64,000 bases of DNA from positions 186,001 through 250,000 of the forward strand of contig VCJN01000858.1 of assembly GCA_006384855.1 (NCBI GenBank), written 5' to 3'. Below, one piece after another: positions 1 through 13,300 of the stretch; the first letter of the stretch is position 1, and each line of letters opens with the position of its first letter. A program made the translations under genes and the position numbers. The stretch comes from Tetraselmis striata. Lineage: Eukaryota > Chlorophyta > Chlorodendrophyceae > Chlorodendrales > Chlorodendraceae. The notes under the pieces are model-generated. The model saw only the letters and a list, made by a program, of their open reading frames with translations, was not told the origin of the DNA and made no database searches.

Positions 1-1007
1 CAATGACCAAAAGGCGACATTCTATGTCATACCGAAAAAATTCTTTGCCCGCACGCTCCTCAGTGGTGTTGTGGCCGCCGGCCTCCGTGGCGGGCCGCTC
101 GCCACTGATTCGCAGTCGCCATTCCCTGCCGCCCCGGTGGCCGGGGAGGCAACGCAAGGCGTTCTCTAGGTAAGCATCCACAACACTTCCCGCGGTAACC
201 CGTACGATATTGCGGAAACAACCCGAATATAAGATCCGGTTTGCGGTTCGCGCCGTTAGTACAGTGTGCACCTACGGCACTGCGCCGCGCACATCGCGCG
301 GCCCATTGCCCATGCTCTAGTCTCTAGCAAGCCCACGACTGTCAACCACCGACACCGCGACCGCCCGTAGCGCCATAAGTACCTCTTTATGCGGCGGTGG
401 TGGGCGGGTCGCGACCGCTACGGCCACGCAGGCGGCGCGCTGCGGGATCTCCGTGGCGACCCCGCAGCAACCGAACTGAGCGCCGCCCCAACCATAAACT
501 TCGCACCGATGGCACAAGCTCCGTCGGACCAGCTAGGGCGAAACGTACACTATTTATGCCTTCTATTTTGACTACACTGCCTTTCTATCCGAGCGGTTTT
601 GGCCCTAAAGGCGTGTGGTTTCAGCAAAACGCGAAACCCTGATGTGGGTGGTCAATCGGGCGGCAGTCGCGAGGGTAGACCTCGCGGCCGCCGTCTCGGG
701 ACATACACGCGCCCCGAGCTAGCCGTGATCGCCATGTGTCCTCGAAGGGGTCAGGAGGTAGGGCTACGGGGTGGGCGGGAGCGGGTAAGATGGACGGGGG
801 TGTGCTGGTGGATGCATGATTCGCCGTCCGCAGTGCCGGGCGGGTACTTCGGGCGACGCGACGCGACGCGGATCCCGCGGCGCGGGGGCGCGGCGCGCGC
901 GGAAAGATTATTCGTACCGCATTCGGATCGCGAAATGTCGTACACGTTACCACGGGAATTATTGCGTCCAACGCATGCTGTGCTGCATGCGCGAAGGCGA
1001 GCTCCAC
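1..1007. other. No recognisable gene
   Basis: This GC-rich stretch has only short overlapping open frames in several phases with arginine- and proline-rich translations, the usual sign of chance ORFs in GC-rich DNA. I see no domain, no splice-consistent exon series and no repeat shared with the rest of the window. It may be part of an unrecognised transposon running in from the left edge. Confidence 0.4.
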
Positions 1008-1359
1008 TCAGGGGGACGTAGTGCGTGGTCTCTTGAGATGTGCTTGACCTCTGGCAGCTCCATCAGGCCTACCGGGGGCAAGCGGACCCCCGCGTTTGGG
1101 GCATGGTTGTCGACGTCGCCGTAAAAGTCCCACCCTCGGCTCGCCGCGTCGCGCAGTAGTGTCTCCTCCAACTCTAATGGCTCGACGACCCCCAAGCCCG
1201 CTGCCTCGTAGGACTCCAAAAGGATACCCGCCATGTGTTGCGTGATCTCGTCCCCTGTAAGTCCCGACAGCTGCGGGCTGTCGAGCCACACGATGAGGGA
1301 CAGCAGGCGTTCATCAATGTCGTACATTGGTTCTTCCGAGTCGACGCGGGGCTGAATCG
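1008..1359 (-). pseudogene. Unrecognised coding remnant
   Basis: A minus-strand open frame of about 117 codons, closed upstream by a stop near 1,359, has a composition more like real protein than its shadows: an acidic, leucine-rich stretch (DERLLSLIVWLDSPQLSG, then LELEETLL) instead of arginine/proline runs. I cannot assign a family. It abuts the 5'-truncated copy of the nuclease retroelement at 1,468, so it is probably part of another decayed mobile element. It could equally be one exon of a gene whose other exons lie outside recognisable sequence. Confidence 0.25.
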
Positions 1360-1467
1360 GGAGCTAGATTTGGTCGAGGAGAAGCTCCGATAGAGTTGTC
1401 CCCTCATCCGCCTGTCGCAGGAGCACCCGGGCGGGCTGGCGTCGGGCGGGCGGGCGGGCGGTACGGG

Positions 1468-2013
1468 GTCAAGTACACTACCTTGCCCCGGGCCAGAGCT
1501 GTGGATTGGTGTGAGCGCGCCCTGTTGGGTGACATTCATCAACGGGGGGTGGCAGTACGGGATGCGGCGTGGCACAAATGCGGAGCCGGGATAAAAGGGC
1601 CCATTTCAAGATATCCTTGCTTGACATGTTGGAGTACACGGGCATGGTCTTGGGCGCATTGGGCGAGATGAGCAAGGGGTGCGCCGCAGTGTGTGCGGTG
1701 TCGCGTGCTTGGCCGCGGATCGGGGCGCCCTCGCTCTCATCGCATGGCACTCGGTGCACCACGTGGGCTCACCACAAGCAAGGCCTTACTCGCGAGAGAG
1801 TTTCTCGGGGTTCCGAGCTTGGTGGCGGCTCGAGAGCATGCTCGCTGCCTCATCAGACGGCGCAGATTCGTCCGCCATCCCGTTGCCGACGCTGCGCAGC
1901 ACGTCCGTGGACCACCCTCGCACACACGTGCACGTACGCGTGGCCCGGACACCTGCGCGCATCACATCCATCCCAAGTCGTGCGGGAAGGCGGCTCGCTT
2001 TGTTGATCTTTTT
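1468..2013 (+). mobile_element. 5'-truncated copy of nuclease-encoding retroelement
   Basis: This stretch matches the 3' part of the element at 42,275-42,833 over its whole length. It starts in the codons for YGVKY and runs through MLEYTGMVLGALGEMSKG to the CACACACGTGCACG tail and the final TTTGTTGATCTTTTT. Relative to the better copy the reading frame is broken by several indels, so it is not functional. Homology begins abruptly at about 1,468 after a GGGC repeat, whereas the 3' ends of both copies are shared. This is the pattern of 5' truncation by target-primed reverse transcription, though simple deletion would look the same. Confidence 0.6.
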
Positions 2014-2490
2014 ACTGCACCCGGGTGCAGTAGATAGCGTTTGCCCGACAGAGCTGCTTGGACGCCTTGTAGAGTCCCTACTGGTGCCAGTCCTGTCCCG
2101 CCGGGGGCGGGAAAAAACTGCTTTCAACGTTGGATTTTTTTTTTGACTTTTTGTAATTATTCACACCAGTACCGTAGTGGGTTCCAGGGCAATGCCGCCG
2201 ACCACGATGAGCACGAGTATCGACCACTTTGTAGTCGCTATCGGCAGACAAGCGGTATGCCGAGCTACTCTACTGTGCTAGGCAGGCGGACTAGTCGCTA
2301 CTCTGCGCTCGCAGCGCCGGCTATACCAATTCCCCTTAGTAAGGCCAAGCTCGCCAGCACTACAAGAGCAGAGCTTTCAGTGCCTCATCGTGCTGTCCGC
2401 GCGACTTCCGACAGCGGTGCCGCAACCAAGTATCGTGCAAAGTAACTCGTCGTGGGTTTGGCAGTACCGCTAGCGGACAACTGCGGCGCG
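2014..2490. other. Spacer upstream of the SNF2 gene
   Basis: No gene or repeat is recognised. It contains a T9 run near 2,140 and probably holds the promoter or 5' UTR of the SNF2 gene if that gene starts at 2,491. No convincing TATA box or other element stands out. Confidence 0.3.
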
Positions 2491-2844
2491 ATGCGCGATC
2501 CGCTGACAGCAGAGGCCCAGCGCCAGTTGCAGGAGTTGCGGGAAGAGTATGAGTGGGCTGAACAGTACCTCCACCATCAATATGAAGGCATGCAGCGAGC
2601 CTTATTGGACTTGTACCGGCGGAAAGTGGCTGGAGTAGCAACACAGCAACAAGCCTTGAACGTCTCGAGTCCAGCTGCGGTATTGGGTGCTGCCGCAGAT
2701 AGTCTTCACAAAGAAGACGCTCCGGCGCCAACGGCTAGCCACGACGTACTTCCGCGCTCTGTCCTCCCTCTCTCCGACACTGCCAGGGACGCACTTGAAT
2801 GCGATGTAGATATAGAGCCGGAACAACCTACAGTGAAACGAGCG
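2491..2844 (+). other. Candidate first coding exon of the SNF2 gene
   Basis: An open frame from ATG 2,491 has good coding character: a charged, predicted helical start ([20 protein letters not shown]) followed by an acidic region. It ends in phase 0 at a GTACGT donor. Further short candidate exons lie at about 3,164-3,220, 3,390-3,475 and 3,669-3,725, with acidic or serine-rich translations. I could not chain all of them in phase to the exon at 3,865, so this may be exon 1 of the SNF2 gene or a separate small gene. Confidence 0.45.
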
Positions 2845-3040
2845 GTACGTGCAGCCCACCATGACTGCGAAGTGAACTTTCTCTCACCGCCCGCACAAAC
2901 AGTGTCGCCTTTGATTGGGAATTTACGCCACACACGAATGCGCTTCCCTATCATCAACAAGTCCGGGCTCCCACTCTGACACTGAGGCATTGCTATCCCG
3001 GTAGCCTCCGCTCAAAGCTAGCTGCTTCTGCTTCTAGCCC

Positions 3041-3093
<53 letters not shown>

Positions 3094-6000
3094 TGAGTTC
3101 GTGAAATATTTGTTCATTCGTTTAAGTGAGCGCTGATAGTGGTGTATGCTTATGGCAGGCGCCACGCTCTGAAGGCAACCATGGCGATCCACTGCTAGAA
3201 GCATGGAAGCATGAGTGGAATTTTCACTACTGCAGAGTGCAAGCTCCTGGGGGTACTTGCCATCTGGCTGTCACAATGGCCCTCCTGTCCCTTTATATCC
3301 TACCTCCTCCTAGGCACATAGGCACATAGGCTATGTCAGAAAATTCACAGAGATCTTTAATGCAGCACCCTCCTTATCACCCACCAGGTTCCAAGCAAGT
3401 GCAAAGCGTGACGCAGCACCGCAGACTTCCAGCGTCCCTTTGGGAGAAGGTCGGCCTGTCACCTCCAAGTTACAGTAAAACTCCAGCTGATTCCTACATG
3501 GACGGACGTCAATGCCCGGATTACATTGGTAGATCGGATGGCCCCTGTCTCGCCTGCTCCCCCACTCCTTCACACTTTCACCTACTCCTCTAAATAATGA
3601 CTGCCGGCCCTTATTGGTCATGATGCTGACTCATCATTCATGCATGTATTGTGCCAAACAACACATAGGCATCGTCACATCCTTGACAGCAAGTGATGTT
3701 GATCCCTCCCTTGAATCGCCGTCAGGGTGCGGATCCCATTTTGAGTGTCTTCATTTATTTCCGTGTTGCTTGCTGACGACAGAACAACCGCCTTGATGGA
3801 AAACCGGCAACTCGATGCATTGGATGATCCTGATATTGTATTAACAAATGTTTCATGTCACCAGGTGGGAAGCAAAACTGAAGGAGAAAACTGCCAATGG
3901 AGAACTGCAAGATAGTGTGAAAGCCTATCTGTCGACTTTTACTCGGGGAAGGAGATTCAATACCCAGTCTAGTGATGACTTGTCTGATGAGGATGACGAC
4001 GATGATTTCATGCTTACTGCTGCTCAGTCAGATTCAGAAACCGCAATGGACAACGCTACCAATGCTTACCCGGATGAACCAGATGACCCCATTCTCCCGC
4101 TATACAATCAAGACGAAGAGGGCTACACCGAGACAGATACTTCCATACAAGTTCGCCCATGCAAAGCTAGCAAGCAGTTACATTGCAGCCAATGGCCATG
4201 TATTCAACACACCACATTTATCTGACCTAATCACTGTGCCATGCCAGAGTGGCCATGATGGAGGTGCTTCTGAATCTGGCGATTCTAATGCGGCTGATGG
4301 TGTACATGGGCGACCCAACGCTTTGGCGGAGCGCAAATTGCAGTGGAAAAAGGTGCGTTTCACTTTCGCTTATGAATTTAGATGAGTATTTATCGACTGC
4401 ACTGTGGCCATATCGTCATATCTGTCTACTGACATGAATGGAACTTGCCACTGCTTCTGCAGTTGCAGGAAGCATGGCTTGCAGTGCTTGATGTCACGGG
4501 TAGCAGCACGCCCTACGAGACAGAGGCAAAGAGCTTGGCTCTGAAACAACTCTGCTCGCTATTTGAGGCAGATCACAGAAAGGTTTGCGCTGCTTTTGCT
4601 TTTTGTATCTTGTGGTGATTTTTCGTTGTTTCATGTGATGCTGCGCTTGATTACATCCGCTCATAATGCTTTCATGCCAGGTGGAGGACTACGAGGCAGT
4701 TCCTATCACATTAAATGAGCATCTTGCACTACAGAAGGTACTCCCGCAACACCATGTGGTTATGAAGTACTGCATGCTACATGACTGAATATGCTTCTAA
4801 TTACCATCAATCATCAATCATGTGCGCAGGAGACGCGCCTGGCATGGGTGATGGCAGTCATAGCCGCCTGCGTGCGTAAACAAGCTCAGAAGGTGGTCAG
4901 GATCTCCATTCCAAAGATTGACAGGAAAGCGCATTCGATCTGGACCAAGGGGGTCAGGAATGGGCGTGCAGACACCTGGAAAGAAACTTGCCAGAAGCTT
5001 GCGGACCGACTGCTGAAGGTATCCTTATCTGCTACCTATAACATTGTTGTGATGCAAAAGCAACGTACGCGTATATCCATTTATTACAGGCATGTGCGAG
5101 TATTGCAGGTAGTAGAGGAGGTGGCTGGCAGCAATGGGCGTTCTCGGAGCAGGCAGGTGCTGAAGACTCGCTGTAAAGCAACAGAAGTAACGGTCCATGA
5201 TTTGCTCATCATGCGGAGACAGTTGGAAATATGCCAGATGCACACATGTCCAGACCGGCTGCCTAAAGGTACCGTAGGTTGGACTGAGATGTGCAACATA
5301 CAGAAGCAGTTTCACAGCGCTGTCATGCAGTTGCAGTTTCGGGCAGTGCATAGTGCAGTCTGACCTGATGGAGTGCACACTTGTGATGTGGTAGGAGGCA
5401 AGGAGAAAACACCCAAGCGCCCAAACAGTGCAGATGTACGTCAACCTGTCTCAGGGAATAGGTGCATCGTGCCTTGTCTGGAGACCATGTTCAAGGACAC
5501 AATGCCCTCTTTAGGACAATGGCTGTCTCCCCACCGTGTGCTGCCCTTGCTCTCAGAATAAAGAGGAAGATGATACTGGGGCCTTGGCTGGTGATGAAGC
5601 CAGTGATTATGAAAGCTCCTTCATTGACGATACTGAAGATGTTGTGGGAGAAGAAATCGAGGTTACGGCGGGGAGAGAGACATTGGTAATCTTGCATAAA
5701 AACATTGCACCCCTCAGTTATACAGCCTGATCCTACATTGCTACCAATACTCATGCAACCATAATTAACTCACACATTGCTCCGTTCATTATGCTTTAAG
5801 GTCAACCGCCAGTTTCTCGTAGGTGGAGCAAGTGCCAGGCAGAAGGGTTTAAGCAACAAGCGAGCCCTGGAAGATGCAGGGGGACAGCAGCAGGCAAAGA
5901 AACCACGAGCGGCTGGTAAAAAAGTCTCTGCGGATGATATCCAAGGGGATATGCCCTCAACCGAACAGACGGTGCTCTCAGAGGAGGGCGGTGCAGACTC

Positions 6001-9000
6001 AATCCCGGACAACAGTGATACTGAACACACGGGAGGGTCGAAACATTCGATGAAAGGGAATTCGACCTTACAAGCTGGTAAAGAGGTGCGGCATATTGTT
6101 TCTTGCTGAAGTCTTACTGGTATGGTCATTGCCTGAGGTAGGTGTTGACTCTTACGGCTTTCTTTCAATGCCGATACAGGTGGAACTCAGCCATGGTACA
6201 ACGACTTGGATGTCTCAGTACACGCTTATCAGCATGTGCAGCAAAGAAGAATCTGCCAATATATTGCAACAGGTCTGCTTTTCTTGCTTTCCCTCTCATG
6301 CTCTAGAGCTCCTTATACCCATATCTGCAATAATTGGTAACGTCCCTACCTAGCACATGTTCAATGTTTCATTGTTAGTGCAGAATTGCTCACATATACA
6401 CAACTGAATATGCCCTAGAAACAATATGTAGTACCCCAATACAACGTTGAGAGTGTACACCCAGCTGAGAGGTTGTATGGGTATGTGAATGCACCTCAGG
6501 ATATCCCAACTGAAGTGGAGAAGGAAATTCAAACTGTGGAGGTGTGAATATCCCCGCAATATCCCCCCCCCCCCCCCCCCCCCCCCACCTTCCCCCTTCT
6601 CTCCTGGGAATCGGACCTTCACCCCCGCTATCTTGCTGCGAATCCAGCGGAGATCATGATTATGCTGATTGTTTTGTGCCACACAGTGCCTGAGTTTTGC
6701 ACTGGTGTCTAGGGTTGGCAACCGTGCTTTCATTGTTTTGTCAATGCTGCTGCTGGAAACCATTCATGACAGGCTTGCCGTATCCGCCCGGCGCCGGAGC
6801 ACAGCACCCCTATCTTTGTCCCTGGCCGTCTACTGGAAGTTGTGTTCCCGCAACAGGTGATGCCACATAGCCCTCCGATGACGGAACACTAAATATGATG
6901 TTGCTTGCTTCTGTCAGTATATATTGCCAATGTCCCTAAAGCACGTCTTGCAGGATGCTATGCATGGCGATGGATACCCTGCTGAGGGATTAAAGTGGCA
7001 GCTCTGCCTGATTATGGCCTCAAGCAAATCCGTTCATGATTGCCCAGCATCACAGCCAGACATGCCCGAAGGTGCAAGCAATCCCATGAAATCCGTTATG
7101 TTAATCCGGCCGTAGTATGATTGACCTCTGGCCGTGCACTGTTAAGAAATTTGTGCAAATTGCAGGATCTTCTTCTCTTCTGAAGCGACTGTACAGGCAA
7201 CAGCAGCCTGAAAATGCCGGCCCATCAGATGGCATGTCCAACCTCAAATTGTATAACTATAGCAACCAACAGATTGTTCATCTCAGTGGAGCAGATCTTG
7301 CATGCTCCAAGTTCCGTCAAGCAATGACATGGGATGAAAGGCACGCCGCACATATTTATATCCTGTTTTTCACTCAGTTCAGGCTCAGTTTATGATTTAC
7401 ATATACCCACCTGCATCCCAGCTCCTGGCAAAATGCACCAACCTACTCGTGATTCTCGGCAGGTCTGGACATTGGATAGCCCGGGATATAGACTCAGTGC
7501 CTCCTATCAAGCCGGCAGCCTGGAGAAAACTTGGCCGAGAGAGAGACGAGATTATCCTTGAGCGTCTGCAGGTGGTTATAATTTTGCAGCGCTGTGCCGT
7601 GGTTTCGTTTTGTGTGTTTCTAACATGTGTATGTTTCCATGTAGGCAGCGCTCGTAGAACAACAGCAGAAAGGCCAGGACAAGACACAGAGCATGCCCAC
7701 CTTGCGAAAAATGTTTTTCCGTGTGGCAGCCCGTGATCCAGATGCATCAGAATACAAGAAAGTTGTCAACTTTTTCAAAGACAATGGATGGCCCCTTCAA
7801 GGTGGGTGAGGACTCTCATATTGAACTTCTTCCAGTATTTTTAAGAGTGGGGCTTGCGTTCTGACCATCTCAATTTCAATGGATGAAGTGAAAGGGTATA
7901 TGCGCAGGCTGTACTATGGAAATGTACGGGCTTTATGGAAATGCTTCGGCTGCTTTAGTCTCTCATATTTCTCTGAAGATGCGCATGCGAAGGGCTGAAA
8001 TGTTGCCCGTATCTAAGCAGATTCTGCTCCGTCACGGAATGCCACATCTTCCCGAAGCGGGCGAAAGTTGGCTGGTGCATGGCAAGGGACTCGTACTAGA
8101 CGAAGCAGGGCGGAGAGTAGCGCAGAGAGGCAGGAAATCACACCACAGGATGCTGGTGTGTGGCCAAAAACTATGGCATGCAGGTGGCTGCTGTGCATAC
8201 TGTTGACAGCACTCTACTTCCGCGGCATATTGACAGCATTCTGTGCTTTACCCCCAACAGCTGCCGAAAGAAGAAAGGCGAAACGCGATGCTTTGGAATC
8301 CAAGAAAGCAAAGGCTGCCCAGCTGAAGGCCAAGGTCCCTCAACCCCGCTCCCCCTCCTTTCCTGCTGAAGTTGATGCGTTCACTCAACATGGTGCCGCT
8401 GATATACCATTGCTATCAAGCGTTTACCTAACACTGAAAACCTATTATCTCACAGGGAAGAATTATCGGACAATCATCTCAAACACCCACAAAAATGCCA
8501 GTGGATGGCGTTCCACTCTTTCCAGACATGCCAAACTCTCCAACTGTGCTCGCTACTGTGGCCTCAAAATTGAAAAGTTATCAATGGGATGGCGTTCGGT
8601 TCATCTGGGAGAACCTTGTACAGGAGCATGAGGCTTGGGAAGGTATCCCGCCGCCTGGCCTGTCCACCTTCCTGTTTTGGGAGTTCTTGTGCAACGCATA
8701 GAAATGCCTGCAGGGCGCCCTTTTCTACTTCATGGCTGCCTTTCGACTTCTCAACGCTCAGGTATTGCATTGTCTCTCTGTGTGCCCAGGAGCAGGGGCA
8801 CAAGATGACGATGACGTGCCTGGAGGCTGTGTGCTCGCACACTCCATGGGTCTCGGGAAAACGTTGCAGACAATCACGTTCCTACACACATTTCACGTTC
8901 ACCGCCCAGGCACCAAATCCCTGATAGTGTTGCCAAAAAACGTCTTGGCAAACTGGAAGCAGGTATGTACTCTGTGCCGGGTGCACATCTGTATTCCAGT

Positions 9001-10269
9001 CTTGCAGTGAAAATTTGTTGAAACTGTATTTGTGAACACTGCCCAACGTCTCCGATGCGCAGCATGAATCATCTGTATCTGCTTCAATTTGGTCTCAAAA
9101 TCTGAATGGCATTACATACGCGCGTGCGCATATAGTAGGATGCCGCATTTGTGATTGTTTACATTATTATGGCAGTCAGCATCACAGTAACAGGACTAAC
9201 AGGGACTAACTGCTGTGGTATGCCACGTGTGTTTATTCCATGCAACCCAAGTACCGTTTTAAGTGGTTAACATATCTGCTTGCGCTCTCACCTGCCAATT
9301 GCGAGAGGTATTTCGTGTGACCTTACTCACTTGTGGTCTTGTCTCTTGATTTGTGTCCCAGGAATTCCATACATGGTTGGGGAGCAACAAAGGCACACAT
9401 GCAAGTCCCCAGTAACCATGAACTTCACATCTGCATTTATCTGATGATTTAATGACAGTCAGATGCTATGCAGGGGAACAAACTGCAGTGACCGGGATCG
9501 TTTTGTATCGCAGGTGTATGTTGTGTCTACCGCTACGAATGTGCTCGAAACTATTCGACAGTGGAGTCAGCAACCTGGCGGAGTTTTGCTCATGACATAC
9601 TCCAAACTAGCAAACCTGATGTTGCCAAAGGTGCGAGAACAATCCCCACATACCCACATCAAATATGCAGGATAATTGGAGTTTGTCTAATGCTGGCATG
9701 ATGCCGTCGTTCCATGCACACTACAAAGGCAGGGAAAGAGACAACCGAGAAGCAAAGGGATCTGGACAATGAGATGCGGGATTTGCTTATGCACACTCCA
9801 GACATAATAGTCGCTGATGAAGCGCATGAACTGAGGACAACCAGGTACTATGTGCATATCCTCTGGATTGATTTTCAAAGTGATAATCTATTGTGTTCAT
9901 GTCCGCCATGCCGTCTGACATTCTGAGTCCAAAAACCTCTCCTCAGAACCACAGATGTACACGTGTACATCTGGGCGTGTGTGTGCCTGAGTGTGTTCGT
10001 GTGTACGTATGAGTGAGAGATAGATCAGAGGGGGTTAGTGGGAAAAGGCAGCTGTGCCGACAGTTAATTTGAAAGCGTACTGACTTGCATGTATGGTAAC
10101 ATAGCTCGAAAAAGCACAAAGCAATCAAGAAGGTTAAGACCAAGCGGAGACTTGCTCTGACAGGATACCCTCTTCAGGTGAAATATACATCCTGCAGGGA
10201 TGTCCCCTCCCCCCCCCCCCCCCCCAATGGAAAAAAGTACGGGGGACATACACAAACACACACACACAC

Positions 10270-10352
<83 letters not shown>

Positions 10353-13300
10353 CGCGCGCACGGGCTGACACACGCGCAATCACGCATGATGTCTTGGAGG
10401 GTACAGTCTCCAGGTTTGTTCCCAGATAACGCACTCACACCCTATGTTATACGATTGGTGGCAGTATGTTTTACTGCCCTTATTGCTGCAATGTTTTCCA
10501 CAGCATTAGCGGTGTGGTTTTAACGTGGGGTAGCAGTACAAACCGCACTGCCTGGAAATCTCGCATCATCGGATGTAGTTGTTCTCCATCTCGTGTTCCA
10601 CTGGCATGGACATGCAATGCCATTTCTTCCAGGTGTGAGTAGATGGCGCTTGTGACATGCTAACGTGCTGACTATTTTTTGCTGTTCTCCTTGTGATCGA
10701 TGTTGCTGACAAAGAACAATCTTAACGAGTGCGTCCCAGTCCATCATCATCCCACCTCTACATTGTCTGCTGCAGCCTTCCTTGAGTCGTTCACCCCTCC
10801 TTCCTGGCATATATATGCTTTCAGTGTGCACGTTTTGCCCAAACAGGTTTGCCTGATGCCTATAAGATACTGGCGTGCATTCTAAATGCGTTACGGCCAA
10901 TGCCTGCCAATACAGGTACTACGTGATGATATGCTGGGTGCGTCCTGACTATCTTGGAAACGCAGAGGAGTTTAAATACGACTTCGCTCAACCGATAAAT
11001 GAGGGTGCGCTATGAATGAGAGCCTTCTCACATCACGTTGCTGATGCAGGACCCGGACATCACAGTTAAGCATTCTGTGGCTGTTGCAGGTCAATGGTCC
11101 ACCGACCTGGACGCAAGAGCAATTATGCTTGACCAACTGTCTGTGCTTGACGACATGACTACGGGATTCATACAGCGCAAGGTGCGATAAGCCTACATGT
11201 CATAATTGATTTTTGACATTCCAGCGCTGGGCTTGCATGTTTTTCACATCCCACCCAACTTGTAAAGTGCGCACCGAAACAAGCCAACTCAGACCCCCCT
11301 CAACTCTCCTTGAGCGCCCTTTCCCCTCCTTAAAGACAAAAACAATCAAACGATTTGTATCTTGTTTGTGCATGGTTTGTGCTTACATGCACACCTACAG
11401 TCTAATGTCTGCAAGAATACCACAATTTGCTTGCTTGGCAGGGACTTTCTTTCCTTGAGGAAGAGCTCGCCAAGATTGATGTTAGGAGGACAGAGCATGT
11501 GCTGTTTTTGAGGCTTTCCGAAGCACAGGTAATGTGCCCAGTCACCTCAATGTGCCTGCTTGAATGCTTTGCTTGACAAGTCTCTGACAGCTGTAGCAAC
11601 CGGAGAGCCCTTTTGACTTGCTTTTGCAGTTAAACCTGCGAAGCCGCGGGCATAGCCATACATTGCACTCATGGTGCATTCCAATGCGTGCTGAACATCA
11701 TGCCCCACTGGTGCTCCCAGGAGAAGCTGTATCAAGCATACCTCGAGTCTGTTTCCCGAAGGTCGCTCATGAGTGACTCGGAGAACTTGTGCGTGCCCCA
11801 CCAGCGTGCCTGAGGGCATTGCGCTGAGCTCGGTGCGATTCAGCATGCTGGACTGACATGGTACATGACTATGCACTGTATTGCAGGCGCAAAATATGCA
11901 ACGCGCCAGAGACATTCCTTCAGAAGCTGCGGCAAATGCGTGAGGTTGCCAGTCAAGATGGAAGTTGGGTCACGGATGATGTCTGCGACTTGACGCTGGA
12001 CGAGGAACCAGCAGCAGATGCACCTGGCGGGAAACAAGTGAAGGCTACCATTTCAGCGAAAGTTGCTGAAAAGTTGCTGCAAATTGCAGAGGAGGTACGC
12101 TCAGGGACTTTTGTGCTGAGCCTTGGGGCGCCCACGCATGTTGCCTCATCACCGCAATGTTTCCACTATCCTCTGTAGCGAGTAGGTCCATGTTTGAGAG
12201 CACAAAAGCTCTGGTCCCGGTGTTGATTCTTGCTAATTGTGTATGCCTACTCACCATCAGGGTCAAGAGCTTGAGAATCCCAAACTAGCTGTGCTTGACA
12301 AGATGCTGGATGACTCAAGGTGATCGATGCGTGACACTGATTTGTACTGAGGTTTTGAGCTCTGCCTTCCGTCTTGGCCCTGAGTTTGTACATTGTGGTT
12401 TGCTATGCGTGTGACACTCTGGCCACAGGGCCAGCAAGGAGCAGTTAGTCATTTTCAGCGAGAGTGTCGTCATGCTTGATCACCTGGAAAGCCATATGAA
12501 CACCAAGGGATGGAGGATGGCCCCTACCCAGCTGGAGGACAATGGGGAGACATACTATCTCAGACTTGATGGCAAAACCCAATCTGAGAAGCGGCAGCTG
12601 GATGTGAACCGTTTCAAAAAGTGAGCCAGTGTGAGCCACGATTTACTATCAAGCTGACAAACCATCTTTGCATTGTTCTGACCACCTTCCTTTTCTCGGT
12701 TTTTGTGGCAGGGATTCCAAGCTGATCTTGGTATATCTGATGTCCACCAAGGCGGGGAGCCTTGGCATCAACTTGACGAGCGCTGCCCGCATGGTCATTC
12801 TGGATTGTCCATGGAACCCAGTACACAATGCGCAGGTAGATTTATGGCTTGGAGGCCGATAACTTTCTGGCATGTACAACCGCCGGGTTAGCCGCATCTG
12901 ACAGCCTGTTCCTATACTGTCAGGGTGTTGCCCGCATATTCAGGCTTGGCCAGCTCCGAAGCTCCAACATATACAGACTGGTGTACGAAAACACCATGGA
13001 GCACAGAATCTACAGCTGCACGCTCGGGAAGGAGAGCCTGGCGTTTAGCGTATGAACCCGGCCACTACCATCCCGGCTCGCTCATACTTGTTTGACCGCA
13101 CGCTGTCAGCACTCCAGCACATGAATTGTCGCTTATAGCCACCGTTGTTGTCAGGTGGTGGATCGGAAGCCAACAATCCCTCAGTCTAAAGAGAAGGAAA
13201 TGTACAAGTACATTCGGCCCACCCCCCTTGAGAAGACGCGGTTGATGGAGGCAGCCAATAAAACTGGCAATGCCATGTTGAAGTCCATCTGCAGCTCCTC

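Noticed and set aside
10064-10523. ORFs of repeated Cys-Val or His-Thr
   Set aside because: Translations of the intronic CA repeat.
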